Below are positions 31,298-33,913 of a stretch of 33,913 bases of DNA, in pieces; position 1 is the stretch's first letter, and each line of letters begins with the position of its first letter. The position numbers and the translations under genes were made by a program. Source of the DNA: Methanobrevibacter thaueri (GTDB lineage Archaea; Methanobacteriota; Methanobacteria; Methanobacteriales; Methanobacteriaceae); assembly GCA_015062925.1 (NCBI GenBank), contig SUTL01000014.1:1-33913 (forward strand), in the 5' to 3' direction. The notes under the pieces are model-generated. The model saw only the letters and a program-made list of their open reading frames with translations. It ran no database searches and was not told the DNA's origin.

Positions 31298-32458
31298 ATG
31301 GAATGCTATATAACTTATTGTGTTAAGGGATTTTTCGCATTCAACAATGAAAATGAATTAATATGTGAAAAATTATTCCCCGAAAACGAAATAATTAACA
31401 GATTAATTGAAATTAATAATAAACAAATTGTTGATGAAGAAATAGAAATTATAAACTCACTTTCAGATTATGATGAAATTATCATTGAATCCAATAAACG
31501 ACAATCAGATTATAATAATGATAAAATTAAAATTAAAACTCCAAATCAAGGAGGAGAATATTTAAGAAATAATTATGAAGAATTTGGTTTGAATGATACT
31601 GATATAACATCCATTTATCAAAATCTCACAATTTATAAAATTAAAAAAGAATCTGCAAGTGAAGATAAACATTTAATTCAAGCTATTAACTCAATTGATG
31701 AAATTGATGAGAGTATTTCAAAATTAATTGAAAGAATTAGAGAATGGTATGCATTATATTTCCCTGAAATGGATGTTATTAAAAACAATGAAACTTACAT
31801 CAAATTAATTTCCCAAAATAAAACAAAACAGGAAATTCTAAAAGCTAAACCAGAAGCATTCCCACAAGACATTGTTGATTTTGATGAAGATATTAATCCA
31901 ATTGATTTGGAAATAATGAATAATTATGCAAATTCACTTTTTGAACTTCAAAAAACAAGGAAAAATATTGAAGAATACATTGATAATAAAATGGAATCCA
32001 TTGCGCCAAATTTAAGATTACTAGTTGGATCAACATTAGGTGCTAAATTAATATCACATTCCGGAGGAATAAAGCGTCTTGCAATGTATCCTTCAAGCAC
32101 AGTTCAAATAATGGGTGCTGAAAAAGCATTATTCAGGCACTTGAAAAGTGGAGACAGACCACCTAAATATGGTTTAATTTACCAACACCCACAAGTGAGA
32201 GGTGCAAAATGGTGGAATCGTGGAAAAATTGGAAGAATGCTTGCAGGAAAAATATCACTTGCCGTTAGAAGAGATGTTTTTACAAAAACATTAGATGAAA
32301 CAGTATCTGATGAATTTATTAAAAAAGTTGAAGAAATAGAAAAAAACAATCCTTTTCCAACAAAAACTACACGTAAACGAAAAGAAGAAAAAACCAAATC
32401 TAAAAATAAAAATAAAAAGAGAAAAAGTAAAAAGAAAAGGAGAAGGAAGGGGAAATAA
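31298..32458 (+). CDS. Nop5/Nop56-Nop58 C/D box RNP core protein
   Basis: IREWYALYFPEMD, APNLRLLVGSTLGAKLISHSGGIKRLAMYPSSTVQIMGAEKALFRHLKSGDRPPKYGLIYQHP; Lys/Arg-rich tail. ATG at 31298 preferred over 31292. Confidence 0.96.
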   Translation: MECYITYCVKGFFAFNNENELICEKLFPENEIINRLIEINNKQIVDEEIEIINSLSDYDEIIIESNKRQSDYNNDKIKIKTPNQGGEYLRNNYEEFGLNDTDITSIYQNLTIYKIKKESASEDKHLIQAINSIDEIDESISKLIERIREWYALYFPEMDVIKNNETYIKLISQNKTKQEILKAKPEAFPQDIVDFDEDINPIDLEIMNNYANSLFELQKTRKNIEEYIDNKMESIAPNLRLLVGSTLGAKLISHSGGIKRLAMYPSSTVQIMGAEKALFRHLKSGDRPPKYGLIYQHPQVRGAKWWNRGKIGRMLAGKISLAVRRDVFTKTLDETVSDEFIKKVEEIEKNNPFPTKTTRKRKEEKTKSKNKNKKRKSKKKRRRKGK

Positions 32459-32460
32459 TT

Positions 32461-33102
32461 ATGAAAGTTTATTTTAAAGACGGTAATGTTGCAACTAAAA
32501 ATTTAACTCCTGGAATATCAGTTTATGGTGAGGAATTAATTAAAGAAGATGAAGAATATAGAATCTGGAATCCTAGACGTTCAAAATTAGCAGCAGCCCT
32601 TTTAAATGGATTGGAAAATCTAGAACTCAATGAAACTTCAAAAGTATTATATCTTGGTGCTTCAACCGGAACTACTGTCTCACATATTTCAGACATTGTT
32701 ATTGATGGAAGAGTATATGCTGTTGAGTTTTCACCTACTACTGCTAAAAAATTAGTTCAACTTTCACGTCAAAGACCCAATATTGCTCCAATTTTAGGTG
32801 ATGCAACTAAACCAAAAGGATATTTGAATTATGTTGAAAAAACAGACCTAATATACTGTGATGTTGCCCAACCAACACAAACACAATTATTTATGAAAAA
32901 TATGGAGTTATTCGGAAAAGAAGAGAGTACAGGCCTTTTAATGATTAAAGCCAGAAGTATAGATGTGGTTCAAAAACCTAAAAAAGTATTCAAACAACAG
33001 GAAAAACTTTTAAAAGAAAAAGGATTCAGAATAATTGAAAAAATTAAACTAGAACCATATGAAAAAGATCATATTGCATTATTAGTTGAAAAAAATTTCT
33101 AA
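32461..33102 (+). CDS. flpA: Fibrillarin-like rRNA/tRNA 2'-O-methyltransferase
   Basis: EYRIWNPRRSKLAAALLNGLENL, VLYLGASTGTTVSHISDIV, GRVYAVEFSP; 2-bp gap after nop5. Confidence 0.97.
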   Translation: MKVYFKDGNVATKNLTPGISVYGEELIKEDEEYRIWNPRRSKLAAALLNGLENLELNETSKVLYLGASTGTTVSHISDIVIDGRVYAVEFSPTTAKKLVQLSRQRPNIAPILGDATKPKGYLNYVEKTDLIYCDVAQPTQTQLFMKNMELFGKEESTGLLMIKARSIDVVQKPKKVFKQQEKLLKEKGFRIIEKIKLEPYEKDHIALLVEKNF

Positions 33103-33134
33103 CCAAACATCAATACTATCCCTTCATTAATTAT

Positions 33135-33190
33135 TTAGATACATAGGTAACATGTGGAAGTCTTCTTCTACTTTATTCCTATGTATTTAA
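33135..33190. repeat. Imperfect 26-bp inverted repeat after fibrillarin
   Basis: TTAGATACATAGGTAACATGTGGAAG-TCTT-CTTCTACTTTATTCCTATGTATTTAA; 9-bp perfect core ATACATAGG/CCTATGTAT. Confidence 0.5.
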
Positions 33191-33376
33191 CAAAAGAAGT
33201 TTTTTCCAGTCCTCTTTTTCCAATCACAAAAAAAAATATTCTAGAATCCCCCAACCTATTATTTTTGGCATATACCAGATAATTTTAACAATATCTTCAT
33301 CTATTCCTTTGAAATTATCTGGTGAAACATGATGTCATGACTCAAAAGGACGTTCTGGGAAACTATTTGCATCCAT
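33167..33376 (-). pseudogene. Possible decayed small gene of unknown family
   Basis: Minus-strand reading gives MDANSFPERPFES*HHVSPDNFKGIDEDIVKIIWYMPKIIGWGILEYFF, then after a 1-nt shift at a 9-nt homopolymer VIGKRGLEKTSFVKYIGIK*. One internal TGA and one frameshift. Confidence 0.3.
33274..33323. repeat. 12-bp perfect inverted repeat in the post-fibrillarin gap
   Basis: ACCAGATAATTT (33274-33285) and AAATTATCTGGT (33312-33323); extends to about 15 bp with one mismatch. Confidence 0.5.
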
Positions 33377-33842
33377 TTAGTTATTTTCGTTCAATAATAT
33401 TAATATAATCCTTAATTATAATTAATATTTACCTAGTGGAAAAAAAGTGTATATAAAATATCCCAATACCTATTAAAACCTTAAATATTACTCCTACTAA
33501 TTATTTTAAATAATTTAATAAATATAATAAATAATAAAGAATATTACAGTAAGAACTATCAAAACCACACCCATATTAAATCCTAAATTAAAATCCGCCA
33601 AAGATAAAACGTAAATTCAATATAAATTTTTTAAAATTAACCAAATCCAAAAACAAGGCCCCCACAAAAAAGACAATAATGGATTGCCAATCAGGTGAAA
33701 ATATTTGAAAAAAATCATATAATTTTCAAGTGATAATCAACTAAAAAATAGCTTAAAGTAAATTAAAAAATTACTACAAAAATTGCCAAAAAGTATTACT
33801 TAGATACTTATAAAAATATATCAAGCTTTTGAGACAAGATAT

Positions 33843-33913
33843 TTAAATTAATTTTTCAGCCACCTGAATGAATATTTCGGCTTCTTTCAAAATAGATTGT
33901 GCATCTTCTTCAC
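33843..33913 (-). CDS. C-terminal end of an unidentified CDS running off the window end
   Basis: Reverse complement ends ...EEDAQSILKEAEIFIQVAEKLI* with TAA at 33843-33845. Confidence 0.5.
   Translation of the reverse strand, partial: EEDAQSILKEAEIFIQVAEKLI

Noticed and set aside
33324-33345. ATGATGT near GAAACATGATGTCATGACTC as a C/D box sRNA next to nop5/fibrillarin
   Set aside because: No properly spaced D/D' (CTGA) and C' boxes could be found around it.

Overview
This AT-rich archaeal window looks like a Methanobrevibacter-type methanogen (order Methanobacteriales). The genus is inferred from gene content and protein character, not from a database search. It is densely packed with mostly core genes: part of the methyl-coenzyme M reductase operon (mcrBDCG, with mcrG cut by the window start); the methanogenesis marker genes mmp10 and mmp7; coenzyme M genes comB and comC; the methanopterin and F420 genes mptA and cofG flanking a small DUF2120-like gene; tRNA-modification genes (trm1, a Taw2-like gene, a TtuA/Ncs6-like gene); a proteasome beta subunit; the aCPSF1 ribonuclease; purM, pyrD and pyrK; the large half of a split family-B DNA polymerase; a large adhesin-like surface protein; and Nop5-fibrillarin. 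I saw no CRISPR array, complete insertion element, tRNA or rRNA. I did not find a clear undescribed multi-gene system. The best leads are: a leader between psmB and aCPSF1 with two competing pairing partners; a dyad upstream of the adhesin gene that shares half-sites with a dyad in an Lrp-family gene leader; a TtuA-like protein with a degenerate N-terminal zinc finger; two roughly 40-bp mirror-symmetric divergent promoters; an uncharacterised gene inside the methanogenesis cluster; and a ~740-bp gap after fibrillarin holding a possible decayed gene and several hairpins.
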